Shown here: positions 10,085 to 19,300 of the stretch, in pieces
Layout: each line of letters starts with the position of its first letter
Numbering within the stretch: the first letter of the stretch is position 1
From: Novosphingobium taihuense
GTDB lineage: Bacteria; Pseudomonadota; Alphaproteobacteria; Sphingomonadales; Sphingomonadaceae
NCBI RefSeq assembly: GCF_007830315.1
Contig: NZ_VLKJ01000001.1
Span: 248,001 to 312,000, forward strand
DNA: 64,000 bases
Direction of reading: 5' to 3'
Translations under genes and position numbers: made by a program
Notes under the pieces: generated by a model
Told to the model about the DNA's origin: nothing
The model's database searches: none
What the model saw: the letters and a program-made list of their open reading frames with translations, nothing else

Positions 10085-11940
10085 GCCTGCGCGCGGCATA
10101 TGCCGGATTCGCGTGGGCTCTTGCCCTGGCCGCGCCGGGGAGCGCGGCACTCGGGCACGCGCTGGCCGACGAGCGCGCTGTGGCGCGGATCGACGCGGAG
10201 CCGGTCGCTTCCCCACAACTCTCGCAGAATGCAGCACTCGACCGTCTGTTCGCAGACGAAATGCGGCGCGGCTTCGCGCTCGATCCACTGGGCGCGCTGC
10301 AGCAGGGACAGAAGGTTTCCGCAGAAGATTTGCTGATGCTGTTTACGCCGCAGCTGGCGGCCGAGCGGCGGGAAGCCAATGCCGAAGTGCTGGCGCGGCT
10401 GGCGCGGATCGATCCGGCGCGGCTGGACGAGGGACACCGCCTCTCGCGCGCGGTGCTGGAAGATGCCAAGCGGACCGAGCAGGCGCTGCTGGCGCCTGAA
10501 TCGCAGACGCTGCTTGAACTGCGGCCGTTCAATCACTTTGGCGGCTTTCACGTCGCCTACCCCGAGCTATCATCGCCGGGCAGCGGCCTGGCGCTCGACA
10601 CCACCGGGGATTACGAACTGCTGATCGCGCGCCACCGCGTGCTGGGGCGCGTGTTCGACAACGCGATCGCGCGCTTCCGCGAGGGCATGGCCACAGGCGT
10701 GACCGAGCCACGGCTTACGGTGGACAACATGGTCGCGCAGATCGATGCACTGCTTGCCCAGCCGATGGAACGCTCGCCATTCATGTCGCCGGCGCGGAAC
10801 TTCCCGCAGGACGTGCCGGTAGGCGAGCGGGTGCGGCTGCGGCGTGAGCTGGGCAACGTGGTGCGCCACGATGTCTATCCCGCCTACCGCACGCTGCGCC
10901 GGTTTCTTGCCAATGAGTATCGTCCGGTCGCGCGCGAGCAGGTCGGGCTTTCGGCCCTGCCTGGCGGGGCAGAACTCTATCGCGAACTGGTGCGGGCGAA
11001 CACGACGCTCGATCTCGATCCTGCGGGAGTCCATGATCTGGGCCTGCGCGAGGTGGCGCGCATCCAGCGCGAGATGGAGCAGGTGAAGGCCGAGCTTGGC
11101 TTCAGCGGTCCCCTGCGCGCCTTCTTCGACGATCTGCGCGCCAATCCGCGCTATCATCCCAAGAGCGAGGCGGAACTGGCCGAGGGCTTCCGACTGGCGG
11201 CGCGCAAGGTCGATGCGCTGGCCCCACGCTACTTCCTCCACTTGCCGCGCACGGAGTTGCAGATCCAGCCCTACCCCGCCTATCGCGCGAAGTTCGAGGC
11301 GGGCGGAAGCTATGCGCAGGGATCGTCCGATGGTTCGATACCGGGAACGTTCTTCTTCAACACTTATGATCTGAAAAGCCGGTTCCTGACCGGAATGACC
11401 ACGCTCTACATGCACGAAGGGGCGCCGGGGCATCACTTCCAGATCAGCCTGGCGCAGGAGAACGCAAACCTGCCCGACTTCCAGCGATTTGGCGGCAATA
11501 CGGCCTATATCGAAGGCTGGGCGCTCTATGCCGAGACGCTGGGTTACGAGATGGGGTTCTACAAGGACCCGATGCAGCACTGGGGCACGCTCGACGACGA
11601 AATGCTGCGGGCGATGCGGCTGGTCGTCGATACCGGACTGCACACCAAGGGCTGGAGCCGGGAGCAGGCGGTGGACTACATGCTCGCCAATTCTGGCATG
11701 GGGCGCAGCGATGCCGAGGCTGAAGTGGACCGATACGTTGCGGTGCCGGGGCAGGCCCTGTCGTACAAGATCGGCGCGCTGACGATTCAGCGGCTGCGCA
11801 AGGAAGCCGAGGGCGCGCTGGGCCGCAAGTTCGACATCCGCCGTTTCCACGACCAGGTGCTGGGTAGTGGCGCGCTGCCGATGGCAGTGCTGGAGGGCAA
11901 GGTGCGCGGGTGGATCGCTCGCACCCGCGCAGCCAGATAG
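10057..11940 (+). CDS. DUF885-family exported protein, probable metallopeptidase
   Basis: A 627-residue member of the DUF885 family. The N-terminus has a hydrophobic stretch (AYAGFAWALALAAPGSAALG) suggesting export. The mature part is mostly helical and carries the family's metal-binding-like motif MHEGAPGHHFQ about two thirds along, followed by a glutamate in NTAYIEGWALYAE about 30 residues later. This gives the HExxxxHH plus downstream E layout expected of a gluzincin-like peptidase. Substrate unknown. ATG 10057 lies within the end of the oxygenase gene; GTG 10075, still overlapping by 10 bases, is an equally good start, and neither has a strong ribosome binding site. The overlap implies co-expression with the oxygenase. 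Its stop is one base from the stop of the convergent lysyl-tRNA synthetase. Confidence 0.85.
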   Translation: MVPGAPVAVSLRAAYAGFAWALALAAPGSAALGHALADERAVARIDAEPVASPQLSQNAALDRLFADEMRRGFALDPLGALQQGQKVSAEDLLMLFTPQLAAERREANAEVLARLARIDPARLDEGHRLSRAVLEDAKRTEQALLAPESQTLLELRPFNHFGGFHVAYPELSSPGSGLALDTTGDYELLIARHRVLGRVFDNAIARFREGMATGVTEPRLTVDNMVAQIDALLAQPMERSPFMSPARNFPQDVPVGERVRLRRELGNVVRHDVYPAYRTLRRFLANEYRPVAREQVGLSALPGGAELYRELVRANTTLDLDPAGVHDLGLREVARIQREMEQVKAELGFSGPLRAFFDDLRANPRYHPKSEAELAEGFRLAARKVDALAPRYFLHLPRTELQIQPYPAYRAKFEAGGSYAQGSSDGSIPGTFFFNTYDLKSRFLTGMTTLYMHEGAPGHHFQISLAQENANLPDFQRFGGNTAYIEGWALYAETLGYEMGFYKDPMQHWGTLDDEMLRAMRLVVDTGLHTKGWSREQAVDYMLANSGMGRSDAEAEVDRYVAVPGQALSYKIGALTIQRLRKEAEGALGRKFDIRRFHDQVLGSGALPMAVLEGKVRGWIARTRAAR

Positions 11941-11941
11941 T

Positions 11942-13549
11942 TCAGTCGCCCAGCGCTTCTGCGATCAGCTTGCGGGTATTGGCCACGCCATAGAGCGCGA
12001 TGAAGCTGCCCATGCGCGGGCCTGCGCTGGAGCCGAGCAGGGTTTCATAGAGGCACTTGAACCAGTCGCGCAGCTGCTCGAACCCGTAGTGCGGGTCCTT
12101 GCCGATCTCGTAAACGATGTTCTGAAGTTCCTCAGGCGTTGCATCGTCGGAAGTTCCGGCCAGCTCCTCGTCGAGCGCGGCAAGGGCCTTGGCCTCGTTC
12201 TCTTCGGGCTTGCGGCGCTGGAGCGTGGGCGCGATGAAATCGCGGTTGTAGGCGAGCGCGCGGGTGACGAGACCATCGAGCGCGGGATGCGCGGCGGGAT
12301 CGGCGTTCTCGACATAGTTGCCGAGGTAGGACCAGACCTGATCGCGCGTAGCCTGCGCACCAAGCACGCCGACGAGGTTGAGCAGCAGGCCGTAAGTAAC
12401 CGGCAGGCTCTCACCCTCGCCACCATGGTAGCCGTTTGTACGAAGCAAGTGCCAGACCGGGTTGCCGAGTTGCTGCTCCACCGGCTGACCGGGGATCTTC
12501 TCACGGAACTGCCAGTATTCGTCGACAGCGCGGGGGATGATCCCGACGTGGAGCGACTTGGCGCTCTTGGGTTCGCGGAAAAGGTAGAAGCCCAGGGATT
12601 CTTCGCTGCCGTATTCGAGCCATTGCTCGATGGTCAAACCGTTGCCCTTGGACTTGGAGATCTTCTCGCCCTTCTCGTCGAGGAAGAGTTCGTAGATCAG
12701 GCCTTCGGGGCGCTGGCCGCCGAGAACGCGGGCGATCTTGCCCGATTGCGTGACGCTGTCGGTGAGGTCCTTGCCGCACATTTCGTAATCGACGCCAAGG
12801 GCGACCCAGCGCATGGCCCAGTCGACCTTCCATTGCAGCTTGGACCAGCCGCCAAGGATCGTGTGTTCGATGGTTTCGCCGTTGCTGTCAGTGAAGCGGA
12901 CGATACCGGCTTCAGCGTCGACGACTTCGACTGGCACCTGCAGGACCTCGCCGGTGGTCGGCGAAACCGGCAGGACTGGCGAGTAGGTCTTGCGGCGCTC
13001 CTCACGCAAGGTGGGAAGCATGATGTCCATGATCGCCTGCCAGTTGCGCAGGACGTTCTTCAGCGCATCATCGAACCCGCCCGAGTTGTAGCGATCCGAA
13101 GCCGAAACGAACTCGTAATCGAAGCCGAAGCGATCGAGAAAATCGCGCAGCATCGCATTGTTGTGGTGGGCGAAGCTTTCAAACTTCTCGAATGGATCGG
13201 GAATACGGCTGAGCGGATGGCCAAGATGGGCATCAAGCAGCGCCTTGTTGGGCACGTTGTCGGGCACCTTGCGCAGACCGTCCATGTCATCGGAAAAGGC
13301 GACGAGGCGCGTGGGGTGGCCGCCAGTGAGCACTTCATAGGCGCGGCGCACGAAGGTGGTGCGCAGAACTTCCTGAAAGGTGCCGATGTGCGGCAGGCCC
13401 GATGGTCCGTAACCGGTCTCGAACAGCACCGGCACCAGTTCGCCGGACGCATCGCGTTTGCCGCCGGGATACCGCTTGATGATCTTGCGGGCTTCCTCGA
13501 AGGGCCAAGCCTTGGAGGTCTGTGCGGCGGTGTGGATTGCATCGGTCAT
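11942..13549 (-). CDS. lysK: lysyl-tRNA synthetase, class I
   Basis: Charges tRNA-Lys with lysine. This is the archaeal-type class I enzyme, not the common bacterial class II LysS; many alphaproteobacteria have only this form. The HIGH-type motif is PHIGTF at residues 53-58 and the KMSKS-type motif is EKISKSKG near residue 300, both intact. The 535-residue length is normal. The C-terminal helical anticodon-binding region runs from about residue 370. No second lysyl-tRNA synthetase is visible in the window. The gene converges on the DUF885 gene with a single base between the stop codons, leaving no room for a separate terminator. Confidence 0.95.
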   Translation of the reverse strand: MTDAIHTAAQTSKAWPFEEARKIIKRYPGGKRDASGELVPVLFETGYGPSGLPHIGTFQEVLRTTFVRRAYEVLTGGHPTRLVAFSDDMDGLRKVPDNVPNKALLDAHLGHPLSRIPDPFEKFESFAHHNNAMLRDFLDRFGFDYEFVSASDRYNSGGFDDALKNVLRNWQAIMDIMLPTLREERRKTYSPVLPVSPTTGEVLQVPVEVVDAEAGIVRFTDSNGETIEHTILGGWSKLQWKVDWAMRWVALGVDYEMCGKDLTDSVTQSGKIARVLGGQRPEGLIYELFLDEKGEKISKSKGNGLTIEQWLEYGSEESLGFYLFREPKSAKSLHVGIIPRAVDEYWQFREKIPGQPVEQQLGNPVWHLLRTNGYHGGEGESLPVTYGLLLNLVGVLGAQATRDQVWSYLGNYVENADPAAHPALDGLVTRALAYNRDFIAPTLQRRKPEENEAKALAALDEELAGTSDDATPEELQNIVYEIGKDPHYGFEQLRDWFKCLYETLLGSSAGPRMGSFIALYGVANTRKLIAEALGD

Positions 13550-13617
13550 AGTGCCCGCCCTTTTGCGCTTGAGCGCGGCTCGCGCAAGCGAAAAGGGGGC
13601 ATTCGAAACAAAGCCGA

Positions 13618-13651
13618 AAGGGCGGAACCGCGCGCACGCGATCCCGCCCTT
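13618..13651 (-). terminator. hairpin after the flagellin gene
   Basis: An arm at 13642-13651 (TCCCGCCCTT) pairs with 13618-13627 (AGGGCGGAA region) across a GC-rich loop. On the minus strand it follows the flagellin stop and precedes CGGCTTTGTTTC, a weak T tract, so termination is likely but not certain. Confidence 0.55.
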
Positions 13652-13674
13652 CCGTGGAGGCTTCTGAGGGAGGC

Positions 13675-14502
13675 TTACTTCAGAAGCGAGAGGACGTTCT
13701 GCTGGGCCTGGTTGGCCTGAGCGATCATCGCGGTCGATGCCTGCGACAGGATCTGGGCCTTGGCCATGGCGGTGGTTTCCGCCGAGTAGTCGGTATCGAG
13801 AATGCGCGAACGGGCATCCGAAAGATTGGTGATGTTGTCGTTCAGGTTGTTGATCACCGATTCGAGGCGGTTCTGGCCTGCGCCGAGCAGTGAACGCGCG
13901 CCCGAGATCGAGTCCAGCTCCGAGTCCAGCGTGCCTAGCAAGGTGTTGGCCGCTGTTGCTGTCGACACGTCGTAGGAGCCGGCTGCACCGCCCGAAGCGG
14001 CGAGCGTGGTAAGATCGGCGATGTCCAGGATGACCTGGTCCGAAGCGTCCGAACCGGCCTGGATCGTGATCGAAGTGACGCTGCCGTCGAACAACTGGAC
14101 ACCGTTGAAGTTCGTGTTGGTGATGATCTGATCGACCTGCGCAGTGAGCTGATCGACTTCGCTCTGCATGTAGACGCGGTCTGTGGCGTCCTGATAGGTG
14201 CCCGAGGCAGACTGCACTGCGAGTTCGCGGATGCGCTGCAGCATTGCGGTCACTTCGTTGAGGGCGCCGTCGGCGGTCTGTGCAAGGCTGATGCCGTCGT
14301 TCGAATTGCGGACGCCTTGGCCCATGCCCTTGATCTGAGAGGTCATGGTGGTGCTGATGGCGAGGCCTGCGGCGTCGTCCTTGGCGCCGTTGATACGCTT
14401 GCCGGTCGAGAGGCGCTCCATTGCGGTGCCGAGCATCTTGTTGGCCGTATTCGAGGCATTAGTCGCGCGAACCGCGCTGATATTTGTGTTGATGACTGCC
14501 AT
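13675..14502 (-). CDS. fliC: flagellin
   Basis: The structural subunit of the flagellar filament, 275 residues, at the short end of the range. The conserved N-terminal D0/D1 region ([16 protein letters not shown], then the [20 protein letters not shown] signature) and the C-terminal D1/D0 region (ending [21 protein letters not shown]) are both complete, with only a small variable domain of about 50 residues between. Secretion would be through the flagellar export apparatus, as there is no signal peptide. GGAGAATGGGAA before the ATG is a good ribosome binding site. No other flagellar gene lies in the window, so it is a stand-alone locus; the 177-base gap upstream should hold its promoter, but I could not identify a clear sigma-28 or sigma-54 site. 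Confidence 0.95.
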   Translation of the reverse strand: MAVINTNISAVRATNASNTANKMLGTAMERLSTGKRINGAKDDAAGLAISTTMTSQIKGMGQGVRNSNDGISLAQTADGALNEVTAMLQRIRELAVQSASGTYQDATDRVYMQSEVDQLTAQVDQIITNTNFNGVQLFDGSVTSITIQAGSDASDQVILDIADLTTLAASGGAAGSYDVSTATAANTLLGTLDSELDSISGARSLLGAGQNRLESVINNLNDNITNLSDARSRILDTDYSAETTAMAKAQILSQASTAMIAQANQAQQNVLSLLK

Positions 14503-14679
14503 TTCCCATTCTCCACTATGGGCCGGAGCATCTGGTGGGACACGCCGGTATCGGTTGCTGGTGAGAAGGACGGCGGGCGTGTTGAGGTTTTAAGGGCATT
14601 GGTGAATCGCGGTGAAAGGTTTGCGTTTTCACGCGTGACGGGGTTGCCCGATGTTCCATTCCTGTTCTAACGCTGGGCT

Positions 14680-17400
14680 GTGACGGAGCGCCCTGCCCTT
14701 TCGCTGCCAGCGATTCACGCAAGCCATGGCGGGTGCTGGCTGCGCGACGGCTTTGCCACGCGCGGCGTTGGCAAGGGCGACGCGATCGTGGCGGCGGCCG
14801 ATACGCCGCTGCTGATGCTGAACGCGCCGCTGGTGGCGAGCAGGCTGGGTTATCCCGATCTTTCCGGGCTCGATCTGCTGGAGCTGTTCGCTTTCGTGCA
14901 TCCGGCGCGCTTCATGGTTCCGACGCCCAAGGGGCTGGCTCATGCACTGGGGCTGGACGAGCCTGCGGGTGACGACAAGGTCCCGGGGCTGTTGCAGGAG
15001 GCCGCCGAGGCTTTGCTGGCGACGTGCGAGAGTGCGGACTGGGCCGAGCGTGAGGGGGCGTGGACGGCGCTGCAATCGCTGGTGCGGATGCGTTGGCCTT
15101 GGGCCACTTTGCTTGGGCCCCGGATCAGGAAGCCCGAGCGGGCGGAGCGCTGGCTGTTCGCCAAGCTGCCGGAGTGGGAGGAAGCGGCAGAGCGGCCGCA
15201 GCCGGCCCAGGTGGTGCTGGGTGAGACGGCAGTGGTCTCTCGTTTGAAAGACCTGACCGGTGCGGGAGCGGAAGCGCGGCCGACGCAGCAGGACTATGCG
15301 CGCGAAGCCTCGCGCATGTTCGCGCCGCGGCAGGGCCAGGGCCAGCCGCACGTGGTGCTGGCGCAGGCAGGCACGGGCACGGGCAAGACCTTCGGCTACC
15401 TCGCGCCTTCGTCATTGTGGGCGGAGCAATCGGGCGGGACGGTCTGGGTTTCGACTTATACCAAGGCGCTGCAGCGACAGTTGCGGCGGGAAAGCAGGCG
15501 GGCGTTCCCGGCCTCGCGCAATGGCAAGCCGCCGGTTGTGGTACGCAAGGGGCGCGAGAACTACCTTTGCCTGCTCAATCTGGAGGACGCGCTGCAGGGC
15601 GGGTTTGCCGGGCGGGCGGCAATTCTGGCGCAGCTGGTAGCGCGCTGGGCGGCGTACTCGCAGGATGGCGACATGATCGGCGGGGACCTGCCGGGCTGGC
15701 TAGGCACGCTTTTCCGCAAGCGCGGCATCGCGGCGCTGACCGACCAGCGCGGTGAATGCGTCTATGCCGGGTGTCCGCATTACCGGAAGTGCTTCATCGA
15801 GCGCGCCGCGCGGGCTTCGGCCGATGCGGAACTTGTGATTGCCAATCATGCGCTGGTGATGGTCAACGCCGCGCGGGGGCGTGATGCGGCGCAGCGGCCG
15901 ACACGGATCGTGTTCGACGAAGGACATCACGTGTTCGAGGCAGCGGACTCGACGTTCTCGGCAGCGCTGACGGGCGCAGAGACGATCGAGCTGCGGCGCT
16001 GGGTGATCGGGCCGGAGGGAAAGTCTCGCGGGCGACGGCGCGGGCTTTCGGCGCGACTGGCCGACGTTGCCAGCTACGACGAGGAAGGCGAGCGCGCGAT
16101 TGCGCAGGCGCGCGAGGCGGCAGAAGCCCTGCCCTCCGAAGGCTGGCTGGCGCGGGTGGTGGAAGGCACGCCATCGGGGCCGATTGAAGACCTGCTCAGC
16201 GCGGCGCGGGCGCTGGCCTATGCGCGCGACGAAAGCGGCGGGCAGGAAGCGGGTTATGGGCTCGAGACCGAGATCGCGCAGCTGGACGGCGGGTTTATCG
16301 AGGTTGCCGGAAGGGCCCAGGAGGCGCTGGAAGCACTGCGCAAGCCGCTGGTGCGGCTGGGGTTGCGGCTTGAGGCGATTGTCGAAGATGGGCCAGACTG
16401 GCTCGATGGCCCGGCGCGGGCGCGAATCGAGGGGGCGCGCAGTGCCATCGGCTGGCGCAGCGACCTGATTGCCGGATGGATTGCGCTGCTGGCACGGCTC
16501 GGTGGTCCGGGCGATCCCGATTTTGTCGACTGGATTGCGGTCGAGCGTTCCGACGGGCGCGAGTGGGATGTGGGGCTGCACCGGCATTACCTCGATCCGA
16601 TGAAGCCCTTTGCCAATGCCGTGCTGGCGCCTTCGCACGGGGTCATGATGACCTCGGCCACTCTGCGCGATGGGGACGACTGGTCGAGCGCGGTGGAGCG
16701 CAGTGGAGCGCCGCATCTCGACATTGCCCCGCGCCTGTTCACGGCGGACAGTCCGTTCGACTATGCGTCCCAGGCAGAAGTGCTGATCGTGACCGACGTG
16801 CCCAAGGGCGACATTCCGGCGCTGGCGGCGGCCTATGGACGGCTGATCGAGGCTTCGGGCGGCGGGGCGTTGGGCCTGTTCACCGCGATCCGGCGGTTGC
16901 GCGCAGTCTATGGCCGGATTGCCGACCGGCTGGCGCGCGGCGGCTTGCCGCTGTTCGCGCAGCATGTCGATCCGATCGATACGGGCACGCTGGTCGATAT
17001 CTTCCGCGACGATCCGCGCGCCTCGCTGCTCGGCACTGATGCCTTGCGCGACGGGGTGGATGTGCCGGGGGATTCGCTGCGGCTGGTGGTGATGGAGCAG
17101 GTGCCCTGGCCCAAGCCTTCGATCCTGCACCGCGCGCGCAGGCTGGCGGGCGGCGGTTCGGCCTATGACGACAGGATCATCCGGGCGCGGCTGGCGCAGG
17201 CCTTCGGGCGGCTGATCCGCTCTGCCGGGGACAAGGGGCACTTCGTGGTGCTGTCCTCGGCCTTCCCCTCGCGGCTGCTCTCGGCCTTTCCTGCAGGCAC
17301 ACCGATCCGGCGCGTGACGCTTGATGTGGCTTTACAAAGCGTGAGCGCCAGTGTTTCTGGACGGGAGAGTGCACAGACACCGCGCGAGGGGATTTCGTGA
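14680..17400 (+). CDS. DinG/XPD-type Fe-S ATP-dependent DNA helicase
   Basis: A superfamily 2 helicase of 906 residues, acting on DNA in repair or recombination. Walker A is AGTGTGKT near residue 232 and the DEAH box is DEGHH near residue 415. Between them lie four cysteines in the arrangement of an XPD-family 4Fe-4S cluster (one in NYLCLL, then ECVYAGCPHYRKC). C-terminal helicase motifs include MMTSATLRDG and the late arginine finger region QAFGRLIRS. About 200 residues precede Walker A without a recognisable nuclease domain, so it is closer to YoaA/DinG than to Gram-positive exonuclease fusions. The start is GTG 14680 with only a weak CTGGG upstream. It overlaps the SixA gene by four bases (GTGA), indicating coupled translation. 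Confidence 0.9.
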   Translation: MTERPALSLPAIHASHGGCWLRDGFATRGVGKGDAIVAAADTPLLMLNAPLVASRLGYPDLSGLDLLELFAFVHPARFMVPTPKGLAHALGLDEPAGDDKVPGLLQEAAEALLATCESADWAEREGAWTALQSLVRMRWPWATLLGPRIRKPERAERWLFAKLPEWEEAAERPQPAQVVLGETAVVSRLKDLTGAGAEARPTQQDYAREASRMFAPRQGQGQPHVVLAQAGTGTGKTFGYLAPSSLWAEQSGGTVWVSTYTKALQRQLRRESRRAFPASRNGKPPVVVRKGRENYLCLLNLEDALQGGFAGRAAILAQLVARWAAYSQDGDMIGGDLPGWLGTLFRKRGIAALTDQRGECVYAGCPHYRKCFIERAARASADAELVIANHALVMVNAARGRDAAQRPTRIVFDEGHHVFEAADSTFSAALTGAETIELRRWVIGPEGKSRGRRRGLSARLADVASYDEEGERAIAQAREAAEALPSEGWLARVVEGTPSGPIEDLLSAARALAYARDESGGQEAGYGLETEIAQLDGGFIEVAGRAQEALEALRKPLVRLGLRLEAIVEDGPDWLDGPARARIEGARSAIGWRSDLIAGWIALLARLGGPGDPDFVDWIAVERSDGREWDVGLHRHYLDPMKPFANAVLAPSHGVMMTSATLRDGDDWSSAVERSGAPHLDIAPRLFTADSPFDYASQAEVLIVTDVPKGDIPALAAAYGRLIEASGGGALGLFTAIRRLRAVYGRIADRLARGGLPLFAQHVDPIDTGTLVDIFRDDPRASLLGTDALRDGVDVPGDSLRLVVMEQVPWPKPSILHRARRLAGGGSAYDDRIIRARLAQAFGRLIRSAGDKGHFVVLSSAFPSRLLSAFPAGTPIRRVTLDVALQSVSASVSGRESAQTPREGIS

Positions 17401-17942
17401 AGACACTGGCCCTTTTCCGCCACGCCAAATCGGACTGGAGCGATGCGCGCGCGCGGGACTTCGACCGCCCCCTCAACGAACGCGGCAAGCGCGGCGCGCG
17501 GGCGATGGGCGAATATATCCGCGACACCGGCCGCACGTTCGACCGAATGATCGCCAGCCCCGCCGTCCGCGCGGCCGAGACGGTCGAGGAAAGCAGCAAG
17601 GCGTGGAAGTGCACGTTCAAGGTTGAATGGGACCGACGGATTTACCTCGCCAGTTCCGCCACACTGATCGACCTGCTGAAGGAACTATCCGGCGATCCGA
17701 AAAGCGTGCTGATGATCGGGCACAATCCGGGGCTGGAGGACCTGATCTTCGACCTGGTGCCCGATGATGGCTCCTCACCGTTGCGGGAAGTGGTGGAGGA
17801 GAAGTTCCCGACCGCGACGTTTGCGGTGATGGAGCTTGATGTGGACGATTGGGCGGACGTGGCGGAAGGCTGCGCACGGTTGGTGGAGATCAAGCGGCCT
17901 CGGGATTTGGATCCGACGCTGGGGCCGGTGTTGGTGGATTGA
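17397..17942 (+). CDS. sixA: SixA-type histidine phosphatase
   Basis: A small phosphoglycerate-mutase-superfamily phosphatase of 181 residues. The catalytic RHA motif is at residues 8-10 (LFRHAKSDW), with conserved arginine in IASPAVRAAET and the second catalytic histidine in MIGHNPGLED. SixA in E. coli removes phosphate from phosphotransfer histidines such as ArcB or NPr; the substrate here is unknown. Translation starts at GTG 17397, whose last bases overlap the TGA of the helicase gene, so both are made from one message. The C-terminus is slightly longer than in E. coli SixA. Confidence 0.85.
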   Translation: MKTLALFRHAKSDWSDARARDFDRPLNERGKRGARAMGEYIRDTGRTFDRMIASPAVRAAETVEESSKAWKCTFKVEWDRRIYLASSATLIDLLKELSGDPKSVLMIGHNPGLEDLIFDLVPDDGSSPLREVVEEKFPTATFAVMELDVDDWADVAEGCARLVEIKRPRDLDPTLGPVLVD

Positions 17943-17951
17943 GGTTCGTTA

Positions 17952-18251
17952 GTGGAGGTCGGGATCCCTAAACGAAGATTGCTCCGTTACAGCATGTACG
18001 CCGCCGTATTCCTACTCTTGGATATTTTGTACATTTTAGTTGGGATCTATCCCCCGGTCTTCAGCAAGAATATCAGCGTCATTCTCATTGGCGGCGATCA
18101 ACCTAAAGAGGTTCCATATTCACCGCGTCATAGAATTTCTGGGAAGATGTGTTTTTATTGGGGTGGAGTTCACTTCAGGCGCCATGGAGTGAAAATCGGA
18201 AAGTCTTGCCCTGTCGTAAAAAGAGTAGATTCTGATCTGGTACCGATATAA
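17952..18251 (+). CDS. small predicted membrane protein, AT-rich, unknown function
   Basis: A 99-residue frame from GTG 17952 (or ATG 17994, giving 85 residues). It has one strong membrane segment (about residues 15-35, MYAAVFLLLDILYILVGI) and a basic, cysteine-containing tail (GKMCFYWGGVHFRRH and KIGKSCPVV). Base composition is clearly more AT-rich than in all neighbours. GGAGG sits right after the GTG, so the true start may be the later ATG. I do not recognise the family. It could be a recently acquired small gene or a non-functional remnant; coding status is uncertain. Confidence 0.45.
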   Translation: MEVGIPKRRLLRYSMYAAVFLLLDILYILVGIYPPVFSKNISVILIGGDQPKEVPYSPRHRISGKMCFYWGGVHFRRHGVKIGKSCPVVKRVDSDLVPI

Positions 18252-18345
18252 GCGCACTTCATGATGGCGCTTCAAAACATGAAGAGGCGACCAAACTTCA
18301 CAATAGAGCGATCCTGACAAACGTCACGTTGTCAAAGCAAGCCCA

Positions 18346-18366
18346 GCCCCGTGTCAAGCACGGGGC
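18346..18366. repeat. REP-like palindrome
   Basis: GCCCCGTG and CACGGGGC form a perfect eight-base-pair stem with a five-base loop (TCAAG). No T tract follows on either strand, so it looks like one of the short palindromic repeats scattered in sphingomonad genomes. The surrounding 18252-18454 region holds no gene I can support. Confidence 0.55.
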
Positions 18367-18454
18367 GGCGAAAATCTTTCTACAAGGCCAGTCTGCCAAT
18401 TTAGGACCGTGTCGCCCCATGCTCGACGGGGGGCTTGGCCATTTATGGCGAACC

Positions 18455-18865
18455 CTACTCTTCCAGCGCAGCAGCCAGCCGGTCGCGGATTGATTGCAGA
18501 TAGTTCACCAGTGGTGCCGCGGATTGTTCATCCGAGGCATGCGGGGCTGGCTCCGGCGACGGGAGCACAGCTACAGCAGCCCCCTTCTTCCCCCGCAGCG
18601 CCTGCCTTGCGCCCTTTATCGTGAAGCCTTCCTTGTGGAGGAGGCGGTGGATTTCGGTGATGAGGGCGACGTCTTCGGGGCGGTAGTAGCGGCGGCCGCC
18701 CGCTCGGGTGAGCGGGCGGAGCGTGGGAAACTGTTCTTCCCAATAACGCAGGACGTGCTGGCGGATGCCGAGCGTCTTGGCCACTTCGCCAATCGTGCGG
18801 AATGCGCCCGGTTCCTTGCCGTCGTCCGGGTCAGGTCCGGCATCGGGAAGTTGGGGAGCGTTCAT
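18455..18865 (-). CDS. MerR-family transcriptional regulator
   Basis: A 136-residue regulator. The N-terminal winged helix (residues about 20-90) has the MerR pattern: [26 protein letters not shown], then the Arg-rich [14 protein letters not shown] wing, then a dimerisation-helix start. No cysteines for metal sensing are present. The C-terminal tail after about residue 95 is short and low in complexity, so there is no obvious ligand domain. It sits ten bases after ihfA, an arrangement conserved across alphaproteobacteria (rpmF-plsX-fabH-ihfA-merR) and, remotely, reminiscent of CarH/YcgE-type relatives. Target genes unknown. Confidence 0.88.
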   Translation of the reverse strand: MNAPQLPDAGPDPDDGKEPGAFRTIGEVAKTLGIRQHVLRYWEEQFPTLRPLTRAGGRRYYRPEDVALITEIHRLLHKEGFTIKGARQALRGKKGAAVAVLPSPEPAPHASDEQSAAPLVNYLQSIRDRLAAALEE

Positions 18866-18875
18866 CCGCTGATGA

Positions 18876-19172
18876 TCAGCCTTGGCCGATGCGGTCCTTG
18901 AGCATCTGGCTGGCGCGGAAGCTTAGCACGCGGCGCGGCGTGATCGGCACTTCGATGCCGGTCTTGGGATTGCGGCCGATGCGCTCCGCCTTGTCGCGCA
19001 GCAGGAAGGTGCCGAAGCCCGAAATTTTCACGTTTTCACCCTCAGCCAGTGCCTCGCACATGTGCTGCAGGATGGACTCAACCATTTCGAGCGAATCCGC
19101 ACGCGACAGTCCTACGCGGCGGTTGATGCTCTCGGCCAGATCGGCCCGTGTCAGGGTACCTACAGAACGCAT
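18876..19172 (-). CDS. ihfA: integration host factor alpha subunit
   Basis: A 98-residue member of the HU/IHF family, which bends DNA as an IhfA-IhfB heterodimer and helps in transcription, replication and recombination. The arm region shows the family signature [21 protein letters not shown], with the proline that intercalates into DNA in RNPKTG. Position directly after fabH and before the merR-type gene supports assignment as the alpha subunit rather than HU. A 128-base gap separates it from fabH, enough for its own promoter; it contains a GCAATG/CATTGC inverted repeat at 19238-19254. Confidence 0.95.
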   Translation of the reverse strand: MRSVGTLTRADLAESINRRVGLSRADSLEMVESILQHMCEALAEGENVKISGFGTFLLRDKAERIGRNPKTGIEVPITPRRVLSFRASQMLKDRIGQG

Positions 19173-19300
19173 CCTTTATTCCCCCCAGAAGTCAGAAGAC
19201 GCCAAGGGGAGTGACAATAACGCTGATTCTGCGGAACGCAATGCAATCCATTGCTTGAAAACGATAAGACTGGCTCGATGCGGGACGGGTTGCGCCCCGA

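Noticed and set aside
11867..13720. 617-codon plus-strand ORF across lysK
   Set aside because: The opposite strand encodes intact lysyl-tRNA synthetase with both signature motifs; the frame is a GC-bias artefact.
15700..17241. 513-codon minus-strand ORF opposite the helicase
   Set aside because: The plus strand carries Walker A, DEAH box and Fe-S cysteines; the minus frame is Arg/Pro/Gln-rich shadow.
18252..18454. tRNA-Pro gene after merR, as seen in some alphaproteobacteria
   Set aside because: No cloverleaf, CCA end or TTCGAAT-type T loop could be found; only a REP-like palindrome is present.
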